Both the position numbers and the translations under genes were made by a program. From the NCBI RefSeq assembly GCF_000374445.1, contig NZ_KB894430.1, positions 51,911 through 115,910 of the forward strand: DNA of 64,000 bases, in the 5' to 3' direction. This document shows, piece after piece, positions 51,869-60,475 of this stretch (position 1 is its first letter; each line of letters opens with the position of its first letter). The DNA is from Actinokineospora enzanensis DSM 44649 (GTDB taxonomy: Bacteria; Actinomycetota; Actinomycetes; Mycobacteriales; Pseudonocardiaceae). A model generated the notes under the pieces. It was not told where the DNA came from and searched no databases. It saw only the letters and a program-made list of their open reading frames with translations.

Positions 51869-54388
51869 ATGACAGCGCCCACCGAGACGCGGGCCAAGCC
51901 TCGGCCGCGTGGCGGCGAGGTTGCCCCCGTGCCGACCAAGCGGACGCCGCGGGACGCGATCCGCACCTGGAATCCTCACCCCGGCTGGTTCGTGCCGTTG
52001 ATGGTCGGGGTGGTGCTCTACAACCTCGCCGCGCTGCCCGTGTGGGCCGGGTTGTCTCCGTGGGTCATGGCGCTGGTGGGGATGATCGGGACAGCCGTCC
52101 TGACGGTCGCTGCGCATCGCCGGTTCAACGCCGACGACTACGGCCGCGCCCACAACCGGCGCGTGCTCGTGTTGTCGCTGGTCACAGGTGCTGTGGCGAG
52201 TGCCTGGTTGGTTTTTGCGGCCATCGTGAGGCCGACGGACATGATCGCGCTGGGACTCCTGGCGCTCGCGCTGGTCGCGGTCGGCGCTGTGTTCGCGCTG
52301 GTGCGGTCGCAGGCCCCCAAGCAGAAGCAGCAGCAACAGCAGGTCAAGGAGCAGTTCTCGCTCGAACAGGCAGAACAGCACAAGGAGTACATCGAGGAGC
52401 GGACCGCGGCCCAGCACTCCGACCTAATGGCGCAGGCCGGCCTGGAGGGCGTCAAGGTCATCAAGCGGGAGGAGACCGTCTTCGGCTTCCGGCTGACGCT
52501 GCGCGACCGCACCAACAAGCCGGTCAAGTACGCCGGAATCCAGGGTGCCGTGGGGTCGCTCGCCTCGATCCTGTCCGCAGAGCTGGAGGGCGACGGCATC
52601 GAGCTGGGTGAGCAGCACGTTCGCGCCGAGGAGACCGGGTCGGCACACCTCTTCCACATCAACGTCCGCACCAAGGACGTGTTCAAGATGCCGATCGACT
52701 ACCCGCTGGGCCAGCCGGTCGGGTCGATCCGCAACACCGTCGCGCCGGGCCTGTACGAGGACCTGGCCCAGGTCCTGATCACGATCCTCGCAATGAACGG
52801 GATCATGGTCGGCGCCACCGGCTCCGGCAAGACCGTGTTCCTCAACAACCTCATCGCCGCGGTGACGCGCACCAACGACGCTGTGGTCTGGCTCGGCGCG
52901 ACGAAGAAGTTCACGCCGCTGGTGCTGCCGTGGCTGGCGCCGTGGCTGCTCGGCAAGACCAACCGGCCTTTGATCGACTACGTCGCTGGTCCGGAGCCCT
53001 ACCGCGTGCTCGAGATGCTCGCCGACTTCTACAAGCTGGTCTGCGAGCGCAACGACGAGCTGGGCGCGGAGTCGAAGTTCACGCCCTCGCCCCAGGACCC
53101 TGCCGTGATCACCTTCATCGACGAGGCCTCGGACCTTCTCGACCGGCACTCCGACGTGAAGATCCTGACCCACGAGGGCAACGAGTGGAACGCATCCCGG
53201 CTGGTCGACGCCATCATGGCGATCAACCGCGCGGCCGGTTCTGGCATGTGGCTGCTGACCCAGCAGGGCCTGATCGACGCCTTCGGCCCCTACGGCACGA
53301 TGCTGCGTCGCAACGCCGTACTGCGCGTCGCCGGCCAGACCACCACCGACTACGACGGCACGGCCACCCTGGTCGGCCTGGACAACGTCCGGACCACCCG
53401 CCTGCGGAACTACGAGCTGCTGATCCAGGCCAACGTCGAGAGGCCGCGGGCGGTGCCGTTCAAAGCCTTCTACCTCGACGGCCTCGACCTCATCGGCCCG
53501 CTGGCGGAGGTGAACACCGCGCACAAACCGGTCCTGCCGATGGCCCTGAAGATGAAGCTGAGCAAGGCCTACCAGGATCGCTGGAGCGCGGAGCGGCTGC
53601 CCAGCGTGGTCAAGGCCGCGAAGAAGGACCTCGGTGTCGACTGGCCCGCTCGCCCACACGACACCCAAACCCCGGTTTCTTCGGAGCCTCCGGTGGGGGA
53701 CACTAACGAGAAGACCGAAGCCCAAAAGCCCGAGGCCAAACCGACCCGAACGGCCACGAAAGAGGAAGTCAGGTCAATGACCCAGCAGGCGCACACGAAA
53801 ATGCAGAACGCAATCGAAGCAATGGAGATGTACGGGCCTCTCGGTCGCACGATGGCACCGATTATGGAGGTCCTGCTCGCCGAGGATTGCCCTGAATTCA
53901 CGCCTGCCTGGATGCTCGCCGTCGTCTCCGGATTGACACCACGGGACGCCGAGAAGTCCGTCTGGCTCGCGGCCGGGGACGACCTCGTCAAGGAGATCGC
54001 TGGGGCGCCGTGGTACCTGGAGGCCGAGGAGCGGGCTGGCGACAAGGGGTGGACCCGGCAGGCCCTCCTGGACCGTATGAAGGAGTTCCTGAAGGGCGAG
54101 CCGGCCGCGTCGGCAACCCCGTCGGTCCCCGAGCAGCGCCCGGCCCAGGTGCGTGAGCCGCTGAGGACTCTGCTGGCCGCGCTGGAGGGCGACGACCGGC
54201 AGTTCATCACCTCCACCGAGGCCGCTCAGATCGTCGGCAACATCAGCGCCGCAGAGCTCCAGAGGGTCATGGAAGGCGAGTTCGATCTGCCGGTCCAGCG
54301 CCCTCGCCTCGACGGCGATGAGGGCGAGAGCCGCCCGCGTGGCTGGTTCCTGGCGGACCTGCGCAGGGCAGCGATCCGCGCCGCCTGA
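51869..54388 (+). CDS. traB: FtsK/SpoIIIE/TraB-type DNA translocase
   Basis: 839 aa. Four hydrophobic helices lie in the first 150 residues, then a coiled linker rich in Gln. The motor domain has Walker A GATGSGKT (315-322) and Walker B VITFIDEA (413-420). The C-terminal 250 residues after a Pro-rich hinge are helical and could recognise DNA. In actinobacterial plasmids the TraB protein of this type moves double-stranded DNA between hyphae and binds short repeats in clt. The repeat field right behind this gene fits that model. ATG follows GGAAGGAG. Confidence 0.88.
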   Translation: MTAPTETRAKPRPRGGEVAPVPTKRTPRDAIRTWNPHPGWFVPLMVGVVLYNLAALPVWAGLSPWVMALVGMIGTAVLTVAAHRRFNADDYGRAHNRRVLVLSLVTGAVASAWLVFAAIVRPTDMIALGLLALALVAVGAVFALVRSQAPKQKQQQQQVKEQFSLEQAEQHKEYIEERTAAQHSDLMAQAGLEGVKVIKREETVFGFRLTLRDRTNKPVKYAGIQGAVGSLASILSAELEGDGIELGEQHVRAEETGSAHLFHINVRTKDVFKMPIDYPLGQPVGSIRNTVAPGLYEDLAQVLITILAMNGIMVGATGSGKTVFLNNLIAAVTRTNDAVVWLGATKKFTPLVLPWLAPWLLGKTNRPLIDYVAGPEPYRVLEMLADFYKLVCERNDELGAESKFTPSPQDPAVITFIDEASDLLDRHSDVKILTHEGNEWNASRLVDAIMAINRAAGSGMWLLTQQGLIDAFGPYGTMLRRNAVLRVAGQTTTDYDGTATLVGLDNVRTTRLRNYELLIQANVERPRAVPFKAFYLDGLDLIGPLAEVNTAHKPVLPMALKMKLSKAYQDRWSAERLPSVVKAAKKDLGVDWPARPHDTQTPVSSEPPVGDTNEKTEAQKPEAKPTRTATKEEVRSMTQQAHTKMQNAIEAMEMYGPLGRTMAPIMEVLLAEDCPEFTPAWMLAVVSGLTPRDAEKSVWLAAGDDLVKEIAGAPWYLEAEERAGDKGWTRQALLDRMKEFLKGEPAASATPSVPEQRPAQVREPLRTLLAALEGDDRQFITSTEAAQIVGNISAAELQRVMEGEFDLPVQRPRLDGDEGESRPRGWFLADLRRAAIRAA

Positions 54389-54402
54389 CGGTGACAATAA
54401 GT

Positions 54403-54447
54403 AGCGAAACGGCCTACCGGCTAAGCCAGTCGGTAGGCCGTTTCGCT
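54403..54447. terminator. 17-bp perfect stem-loop after traB
   Basis: AGCGAAACGGCCTACCG (54403-54419) pairs exactly with 54431-54447 across an 11-base loop, 15 bp after the traB stop. It probably terminates the transfer transcript. Confidence 0.75.
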
Positions 54448-54457
54448 GTATGCGGGT

Positions 54458-54714
54458 GTGGACCAGGGCGTGGACCACGACGTGGACCGGCTGTGGACCA
54501 GCAGGGACCACCTGGTCCACGTGGACCGGCAGGGACCAGCAGGTCCACACGCGCGGTCCACCACCTGAGCAGGGGGAACGTGACGGTCCAGGCCGGTCCA
54601 CGCCCAAGGCGGTCGGATTCGACGCGGCAGCATGATCTTCGCGTGAGCTGCGGAAACTCGCGGCACGTGCCGGTGGGCGCCGCGCAGTCTGGACCGACGT
54701 GGACCGCGTGGACC
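54458..54714. repeat. GTGGACC/GGTCCAC repeat field, candidate clt or origin
   Basis: Seven GTGGACC (starts 54458, 54470, 54482, 54493, 54521, 54699, 54708) and four GGTCCAC (54514, 54542, 54555, 54595) occur in 257 bp. The first four are spaced 11-12 bp apart. GGTCCACGTGGACC at 54514-54527 is a 14-bp palindrome. Degenerate GGGACCA copies lie between. The field separates the convergent traB and rep-like genes. In Streptomyces plasmids the TraB recognition repeats (clt) lie close to traB. A replication iteron array is the other possibility. Confidence 0.65.
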
Positions 54715-54779
54715 GTGCCGACGACCACCGGGCGCGGATCACGAGCTCACCAATCACGGTAGGTAGCAGGCGGGTTGTG

Positions 54780-56543
54780 CTACCAGCCGCCGGTGTCCGG
54801 GTCGTGGCTGCATCGCACGGCGCCGACTTCGTCGTCGATGTCGAGCCAGCCGTGTTCGTCGCACAGCTCGCAGGCGTCGACGGCGGCCCGGCGGGCGAGG
54901 CCGCGCTCGGCGTCGCTGCGCCGCATCCGCTCGGCCCGCCGCTCGGCGTGGTCGGCGTTCTCCTCCTCCACCAGGTCGGCCGCGAACTTCACCGCGGGCC
55001 GAACGCCGGCGACCGCCTTGCGCAGGCTGGCCCGGATCCACCCGCGCGGGTTGGCGATCTCGCGCGGGAGCGCCTCGTAGACGCCGCCGCCGGTGACGAC
55101 GTGCCAGTAGAGCTCGTCGGCGGTCCACCCGGCGGCCACCAGGTCGCGGATCTCGCGCACGAGCCAGCGCTCGCTGACTCCGGCACGGGCCCGTGGAGGC
55201 AGGCAGACCCGGTCGTCGGGCACGCCATCCACAGGGGGTCGAAGCAGGGCCTGAGCGGCTTTCTGAGCCCTCGAACGGTGGTCTACCTTGACTTTTCGAC
55301 CCTCGGTTTGGCCAAACTCCTCTTTGTCGATGCCGCGCGAAGCGCGTCCTTTTTCCACATGCCCTGCATCTATTGGATTCTCTCCCAAAGGGAGAGAAAC
55401 GGAGGGGAGGAAAAAACGTTGTTCAGCGAAATCCGGGCCTGTGGATGAAAAGCCCGCTGAGGGCTCACAGGAGCCGTTAGAGCCATCGTCGGCACCATCG
55501 GCGCACGGCGGCTCCGTGCAGGCGTCAGCGTCGTCCTGGGCGTCCTTGGCGGGCCCGCTCAGCGGGTGGTGCTGGGGGAGTTCGACGGGGTCGACCGGCA
55601 GCCGGAGTTCGTAGACGGCCGCGATGTGCAGCAGCGGGCGCTGCACGATGTCGTCCTGGTCCTCCTGCGGCGCTCGGTAGGGCTCGACGTCGGTCGGCGC
55701 TGCCGGGATCGGCTGGCCGGTGCGGAGGGCATCGAGTTCGGCCCGAGCGTGGGCACGGCCTGCGGCTCGGCGAGCGTCCTCGGCCGTCTGGCGCGTCTGC
55801 TGCACCTCGCGGGCCTCGGCCTCGCGGGCGGCTCGCTCGGCGGCTTCCTCGCTGGTCTCGTCCTCGGGGACGGCGAGCATAGGCAGGCAGCAGCCGGGCA
55901 TGACCTCGGCGAGCAGGCCGCGCTGGCGGAACCACTTCAGCACGTTGCGCACGTGCCGGTCGGTGATGCCGACCTGGGCGGCGGCCTGTTCCTGGGTGAC
56001 GCGGGTGAGCGGACGGCGGCCGTAGGGGCAGCTCAGGGCGTAGGCGGTGGCCACGCGCTCGTAGGTGCGTTTGCGGCGCTGCCGCCAGGGCTGGCAGAGG
56101 ATGTGCAGGCGGACCTCGGCCAGCCAGACCTCGGCGCCTTCCCAAGCAGCGCGGGTGTCGGGCTGGGGCTCGCGGGTGGAGACCCACTGGGCCATCTGCA
56201 CGCGGATCGCGCGGGGGATCCAGCGCAGAAGCTGCCAGCGCACGCCGGAGCGCAGCAGCAGGCCGTCGAGCGCGCCCGCCTCGTCGTCCCAGCAGACGGC
56301 GATGGCGCGGTTTGCGCTGGTCGGGTCGTAGATCGAGAGCGGTTCGGGCAGCACGCCGGCGGCGAGCTCGGCTTCGATGGCGTGGCCATCGTTGAGCTGC
56401 CAGCAGACATCGCAGACGACCAGCTCTTCGCCACCGATGGGAGCGGGGCGGAGGCGGCCTTCCTGCGTGCAAAGGACGCACGGGGACGACGACACACCAC
56501 TTGGGTGTTGGCGTGCGCCACCGGCACCAGGTACCGTAGGCAC
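54780..56543 (-). CDS. plasmid replication initiator-like protein (Rep)
   Basis: 587 aa from a GTG about nine bases after AAGGG. Residues 20-48 have CVLCTQEG and CDVCWQ, a zinc ribbon. About residues 150-215 form a winged-helix/helix-turn-helix domain (TQEQAAAQVGITDRHVRNVLKWFRQ). A long charged middle contains a less GC-rich stretch (about 55300-55450). Near 440-500 a second DNA-binding-like segment occurs (GWTADELYWHVVTGGG), and the end has CELCDEHGW with Cys and His. The composition matches helix-turn-helix Rep proteins of actinobacterial plasmids. Assignment is moderate. Confidence 0.6.
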   Translation of the reverse strand: MPTVPGAGGARQHPSGVSSSPCVLCTQEGRLRPAPIGGEELVVCDVCWQLNDGHAIEAELAAGVLPEPLSIYDPTSANRAIAVCWDDEAGALDGLLLRSGVRWQLLRWIPRAIRVQMAQWVSTREPQPDTRAAWEGAEVWLAEVRLHILCQPWRQRRKRTYERVATAYALSCPYGRRPLTRVTQEQAAAQVGITDRHVRNVLKWFRQRGLLAEVMPGCCLPMLAVPEDETSEEAAERAAREAEAREVQQTRQTAEDARRAAGRAHARAELDALRTGQPIPAAPTDVEPYRAPQEDQDDIVQRPLLHIAAVYELRLPVDPVELPQHHPLSGPAKDAQDDADACTEPPCADGADDGSNGSCEPSAGFSSTGPDFAEQRFFLPSVSLPLGENPIDAGHVEKGRASRGIDKEEFGQTEGRKVKVDHRSRAQKAAQALLRPPVDGVPDDRVCLPPRARAGVSERWLVREIRDLVAAGWTADELYWHVVTGGGVYEALPREIANPRGWIRASLRKAVAGVRPAVKFAADLVEEENADHAERRAERMRRSDAERGLARRAAVDACELCDEHGWLDIDDEVGAVRCSHDPDTGGW

Positions 56544-56659
56544 AGCAAAGGGCCCTTCTTGACCGGACGGGCGTTTGTGTATCCCCGGATGGGACCGGGG
56601 CGAAGTGCTTCAGAGCTGTGTGCCGGGCAAGCGACAGCATCTGGAACACGGAGGACTTG

Positions 56660-56693
56660 GAGGCGGCTTCCTGGGCAACTGGGAGGCCGCCTC
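56660..56693. terminator. hairpin after the small regulator gene
   Basis: GAGGCGGC (56660-56667) pairs with GCCGCCTC (56686-56693), with additional TCC/GGA pairing inside. It lies just past the minus-strand stop at 56700 and before the rep-like gene, so it could terminate the regulator transcript. AAGGGCCCTT further left may be part of the rep promoter. Confidence 0.55.
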
Positions 56694-56699
56694 GGTCAT

Positions 56700-57002
56700 T
56701 TACGAGGCCATCATCTGGGTTCCCTCCAGCTCCAGCGCGGCCATCGCCTGGCGCACCTTCGGAGCGAGTTCGTCAAGGTCTTCTTTGGACTCGACACTAG
56801 CGGCGAGAACAAGGTCAACAACCTCTTTCAGGCCAGCGTGTTCGAGTCCGGCGCGGACGACCTCGTCAGCCTCCAGAGTGTCGGAGACTCCCTTGAGCCT
56901 CGCGAGTTCCTGAACCACCAGGTAAAGGCGTGCGTCAACCGCCGGGCGGGCCCGCTTGGGGCCACCGGGTGGCGCTACTGCTCGTCCTGACCTTCGGGCC
57001 AT
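56700..57002 (-). CDS. small plasmid regulator-like protein
   Basis: 100 aa starting at the ATG before ARRSGRAVAPPGG. Basic N-terminus, then RLYLVVQELARLKG, an acidic helix and VRAGLEHAGLKEVVDLVLAA. The layout resembles ribbon-helix-helix copy-control or partition regulators. The region upstream has AT-rich TTTGTACAAA (about 57013-57022), a likely operator. Confidence 0.55.
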   Translation of the reverse strand: MARRSGRAVAPPGGPKRARPAVDARLYLVVQELARLKGVSDTLEADEVVRAGLEHAGLKEVVDLVLAASVESKEDLDELAPKVRQAMAALELEGTQMMAS

Positions 57003-57290
57003 GCACACCATATTTGTACAAAACAGCTCTGCGATCAAGTCGACACACCCGGCGAGCTCGCCGAGATCCCGCATGTCCGCAGTGGACGGCTGGCTTGACC
57101 TCGGGAAGGTGTCCTCCCCGAGGCTCTTGTCGGCCGGTGGGTGCGCGTGCTTGATCATCGAGCTGATCATTTCGTGAGGACGCACGCGGGCGCTACGGAC
57201 ATCTGCCCCCCACCGCCCCCCATCGACGCGTCGCCCGCCGAGTGACCAGCGATCTTGCGTCGGTCGCGCCGGGCGTGCGACGGTCAGGCC
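57003..57290. promoter_or_regulatory. control region with G-rich inverted element
   Basis: Contains the short palindrome TTTGTACAAA (57013-57022), a C-rich element (57204-57225) whose complement CGATGGGGGGCGGTGGGGGG resembles the one at 48177, GACGCGTC just after, and TGACCAGC at 57243. No convincing gene. The paired G-rich elements bracket the transfer/replication cluster. Confidence 0.45.
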
Positions 57291-57458
57291 GTGGCTTTTC
57301 TGGGGTGGGTCGCCGCCGGGGCGATGTTCGTGGCCGGAGTCGGGTTCGTGGTCTACGGACTTCCGCCCGGCCGACGACTCCGTGCTGCGCGACGCGAGCG
57401 TGCTCGACTGCGCCGACAGGGGCTGGCCGACCCCGTGGGAAAGGAGCCTGCGGCGTAA
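57291..57458 (+). CDS. small single-pass membrane protein
   Basis: 55 aa from a GTG before AFLGWVAAGAMF. A hydrophobic helix spans residues 2-24, followed by an Arg-rich tail (RRLRAARRERARLRRQG), so the tail faces the cytoplasm. Weak ribosome binding site. Role unknown. Confidence 0.45.
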   Translation: MAFLGWVAAGAMFVAGVGFVVYGLPPGRRLRAARRERARLRRQGLADPVGKEPAA

Positions 57459-57531
57459 GCAGCGGGCTGATGCCGACTACGACCTACGAGCTTGTGCTGG
57501 TCCGGGTTGGGTGAGCGTTGTCGCGGGCTGG

Positions 57532-57837
57532 CTAGTCGATCAACCGGCTCAGGCGGCGATGCGTGGGCGGCTTCAAGGCCGGGGTGAGCACGATGACCCG
57601 GTTCGGGTCGAGCTCGGCTTGGACGCCGTCGTCGGTGAGGACATGCACGTGGTCGGTGTCTACGGCGGTGACGAGTCCGGGGATGCCGTCGACGTCGACG
57701 CGGTCACCGCGTACCGGGCCCGGATGGGTCGAGGCTGCGGCGAGCCGGACTGCGGCCGTGGGGCTGGTGACGTCCCATGCGCAGCAGCTACACACGTCGT
57801 CGCTGGTCAGAAGGTGTTCAAGCGGCGGCGGGGTCAC
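57532..57837 (-). CDS. small hypothetical protein
   Basis: 101 aa from a GTG overlapping the upstream stop (GTGA). CSCCAWD near residue 17 may bind metal. The second half is a small beta barrel-like stretch (RGDRVDVDGIPGLVTAVDTDHVHVL), as in KOW/SH3-type folds. Coupled to the larger regulator gene. Confidence 0.6.
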   Translation of the reverse strand: MTPPPLEHLLTSDDVCSCCAWDVTSPTAAVRLAAASTHPGPVRGDRVDVDGIPGLVTAVDTDHVHVLTDDGVQAELDPNRVIVLTPALKPPTHRRLSRLID

Positions 57838-59228
57838 GCCAGGGGTCCTTTCGGGGCGGTGGCGAGGCAGGCCGCGTGCACCGGCGGCACGACAAGCCGC
57901 TGGTGCGTGCCAACGGAGACGGCCTGCATGGGGACGGGGCCGGTGTGCCAGCCCTGGTCGGCCAGGAACTGCAGGACCGGGACGGGCAGGTCGGTGCGGT
58001 GCGCGGCGAGGCCAGCTTCGAGGAAGTAGCCCTGCTCGCACCACGGGCAGTTCAGGTCGACGCCGCTGTAGCCCGTGGGCTGGCACACCGGGCAGTGCCG
58101 CCGCTCGACGACCTCGCCGTCGACCAGGTCGAGCCAGGGGTAGGTGAGGAAGTCCAGGTGCATGGCGCGTTCCTCGGCGTGGCTGTCGCGCTCGGGTCGG
58201 TGGCCGCAGGTCGGGCAGATCATCAGGACTTCCGCGTGCGACTTCAGCTCGCGGACGGCGTCGAGGAGAGCGGGCTCGGCGTCCGGGGTGAAGCCGACGG
58301 GGCGGGCGAGCAGGACGGCCAGCACGTCGCGTACCTCGCTATGGTCCTCCTCGGCCACGCCCGCACGGAGTCGGCCGAGCAGGGCCTCCAGGCGGTGGTG
58401 GGGGATCGGCACGCGCGGTGCGCGCCGCACGCGGGTCTCGCCGAACATGTCGAGCACGGTCGTGATCGCGCTGGTCAGGGCAGGGGGAAAGTCGTCGTGC
58501 CACGTGGGAGCGGGCTGCGCGGGCGGGGTGGCGGCCGGGAATCCGGGGAACTCGAGGACGGCCGGCGCCGCGGTGTCGGCCGGGAGCGGCTGGTCGGCCT
58601 CCACGGCGGCGGCGATGGTGTCAATCTGCTGCTGCAGTTCGGTGGCGGCCGGAGAGGACTCGACCGACGGGCGGTTCAGGATCGTGTGGGCGGTGCGTAG
58701 TGCCTGGTCCAGCGTGGTGAGGTCGGTGACGGCCGGGTCGACGTCGAGCGCGGCGGCGATGGCGGCCTGGTCCTGGTCGGCGATCTCCGGGCCGAGGTCG
58801 GTCCAGTGTTCGGTCAGGTCACGGAGCGCGGTGCGCACCCGGCGCTGGTTCTTCTTCAGCCACTTCCGGCGCTTGCCGGACTTGCCCGCCGTGGGCCACA
58901 TCTGCTGCGCGCGGCCACGGGTGACCCCGGCTGCGTCGCCGAGGTGGGCGTAGGAGGCTCCGGCGAACGCGGCGGCCTCGGCTTGCTCGACGCGCAGTTC
59001 GGCGAGGACGTCGGTGATCACCGATTCGAGCGGGTAAGTGGCCGCCAGCGCGGCGAGTTTCCGCTGTCGCTGCTGGTCAGCAGGGTCGCCCGGTCGGGCC
59101 TGGTCGTCCGTGGGCGTGGTGAGGGCGTCGACTGCTGCCCGGATGTGCTGTTCGATCGCGGCTCGCAGTTCGGCGGGCACCGCGATGTGGTGGTTCTCGG
59201 CTGATTCGGTGGTGAGCACGGCGGTCAT
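57834..59228 (-). CDS. DNA-binding regulator-like protein with zinc ribbon
   Basis: 464 aa. A helix-turn-helix is near residues 86-110 (SYAHLGDAAGVTRGRAQQMW), followed by a very basic patch (GKSGKRRKWLKKNQRRVR). The middle is Ala/Pro-rich. The C-terminal 120 residues have CPTCGH, CPVCQ and CPWCEQ, a zinc ribbon pair. The gene is divergent from 59398 across an AT-rich inverted repeat, so it probably binds there and regulates itself and the neighbour. Confidence 0.65.
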   Translation of the reverse strand: MTAVLTTESAENHHIAVPAELRAAIEQHIRAAVDALTTPTDDQARPGDPADQQRQRKLAALAATYPLESVITDVLAELRVEQAEAAAFAGASYAHLGDAAGVTRGRAQQMWPTAGKSGKRRKWLKKNQRRVRTALRDLTEHWTDLGPEIADQDQAAIAAALDVDPAVTDLTTLDQALRTAHTILNRPSVESSPAATELQQQIDTIAAAVEADQPLPADTAAPAVLEFPGFPAATPPAQPAPTWHDDFPPALTSAITTVLDMFGETRVRRAPRVPIPHHRLEALLGRLRAGVAEEDHSEVRDVLAVLLARPVGFTPDAEPALLDAVRELKSHAEVLMICPTCGHRPERDSHAEERAMHLDFLTYPWLDLVDGEVVERRHCPVCQPTGYSGVDLNCPWCEQGYFLEAGLAAHRTDLPVPVLQFLADQGWHTGPVPMQAVSVGTHQRLVVPPVHAACLATAPKGPLA

Positions 59229-59262
59229 CCCGGTCGGCCTCCTCCGTTCTCGGCGAGCGGGC

Positions 59263-59279
59263 GTCCAGCGGTGCTGGAC
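59263..59279. repeat. dispersed palindrome, copy 4
   Basis: GTCCAGC-GGT-GCTGGAC, 17 bp, in the leader of the regulator gene, next to the AT-rich operator. Confidence 0.55.
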
Positions 59280-59293
59280 ATCCCGAATTACTC

Positions 59294-59349
59294 CACCACT
59301 ATACTAGTATAGGACTATACAAGTCTAGAACTAGTCTCGTATAGTGGTG
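59294..59349. promoter_or_regulatory. AT-rich divergent operator
   Basis: CACCACTATAC (59294-59304) and GTATAGTGGTG (59339-59349) are perfect arms 34 bp apart. Between them lie TATACTAGTATA (a 12-bp palindrome overlapping the left arm) and TCTAGA/CTAGT elements. It lies in the 169-bp gap between divergent genes, and its composition stands out sharply. Likely several binding sites for one repressor. Confidence 0.75.
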
Positions 59350-59397
59350 AACTACTAGGGTGGGGTTCATGCACGAACGGGAAGCGGGGGCGAACTG

Positions 59398-59955
59398 GTG
59401 ACCAACGACGATCCGGTCGCTCCGCAGCCGGAGGAGGATCCGCTCCTGCAGCAGCTGCGCGAGCACGATCAGGCCCGCGCTACAGCCCAGGAGCAGCTCG
59501 ACACCGCCACCGAACGACTGCGGGAGAAGATCGTGGCCGTCGACCGGGCGCGGCCGGATGAGTGGGGCTGGCGCCAGCAGCTCGTCGACACGGTGACGTC
59601 GTTGAGCCGGGCCAAGGTCTTCGAGGCCCTGGCCGTGGCGGACATGACCGACAAGATCGCCGACGCGCTTCGCGCCGCCGAGGTCGCGCCGGCGCTGGTC
59701 CGGATCGGCACCGGCACCGCGGGCCAGGTGCTGCTCGCGCTGAGCACCGATCGTCCGCACGACGATCCGGCCGTGCTCGCGGAGCGGATCCGGTCATGCC
59801 TGCTCGCCCGCGAGCTGGTGATCGTGCCCGCCTCGCAGCGCAAGCCGACCGGCTCCGCACAGGAACAGGACGAGGCACTGCCGTTGCTCGCCCAGCCGGG
59901 CACGGGGGTGGCGGTGATCAAGGCTCACCGCAGGACCAGATCCAGGGCCACCTGA
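59398..59955 (+). CDS. hypothetical coiled-coil protein
   Basis: 185 aa, GTG start 48 bp after the operator. Residues 18-45 have a coiled-coil tendency; the rest is helical, with a basic C-terminal tail. Unknown family. Regulated by the neighbouring operator, by inference. Confidence 0.6.
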   Translation: MTNDDPVAPQPEEDPLLQQLREHDQARATAQEQLDTATERLREKIVAVDRARPDEWGWRQQLVDTVTSLSRAKVFEALAVADMTDKIADALRAAEVAPALVRIGTGTAGQVLLALSTDRPHDDPAVLAERIRSCLLARELVIVPASQRKPTGSAQEQDEALPLLAQPGTGVAVIKAHRRTRSRAT

Positions 59956-60136
59956 CGAACCCGGACGTGCGCCTCGAACCTCGGGGTGCACCGACTTCCA
60001 CACCGAGGAGGTTGACCAGACGAACGACCGGTGACCGCACGACACCACGACTTGCGCCCTGGTGGGGCGGCTCGAACTTTCCCGGAACGCACCACCCCAC
60101 CACGGCCTGTACCGACTCACGAAGGAGCCGTACCTG

Positions 60137-60205
60137 ATGATTGTCCCCCTCGGGCGACCACTCGACCGCGCCGCGGCCATCGACACCTCCGCGCGGGGGT
60201 GCTGA
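60137..60205 (+). CDS. very small protein, 22 aa
   Basis: ATG nine bases after GAAGGAG; 22 residues opening MIVPLGRPLDRAAAID. It ends two bases before the next start codon. The in-frame sequence upstream is open and protein-like, so the true start could be a GTG about 28 codons earlier. Coupled to the next gene. Confidence 0.45.
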   Translation: MIVPLGRPLDRAAAIDTSARGC

Positions 60206-60207
60206 CC

Positions 60208-60414
60208 ATGCCCAATGTGCCGCCCGGCGACGTCGATTCGATCAACGCCGCCCTGGATCGGCTGCGCACCGCGCCGCCCGACCAGAAGCAGGCCGCCCGC
60301 AACGCGGCACTCCAGCTCGGCGCCGCGACGGCGCGAGCCCTGCCGCCCGACGCCGACGTGAAGGCGTTCTGCACGGGCTTGGACACCGCGATCGGCGAGG
60401 CGTTCGCGAGCTGA
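60208..60414 (+). CDS. small hypothetical protein, 68 aa
   Basis: ATG with GGGGG about eight bases upstream. Helical, Ala-rich, acidic C-terminus. Unknown. Part of a run of very small plus-strand genes. Confidence 0.55.
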   Translation: MPNVPPGDVDSINAALDRLRTAPPDQKQAARNAALQLGAATARALPPDADVKAFCTGLDTAIGEAFAS

Positions 60415-60475
60415 CCCGCGTCCCGCGCCACCTCACCGACCTGAAGCTGATCGACACGACGACTCGGAGAAACAC

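Noticed and set aside
57242..57514. 90-codon plus-strand frame overlapping the small membrane gene
   Set aside because: Arg/Gly/Ser-rich shadow composition; the overlapping 57291-57458 frame encodes a real-looking membrane helix.
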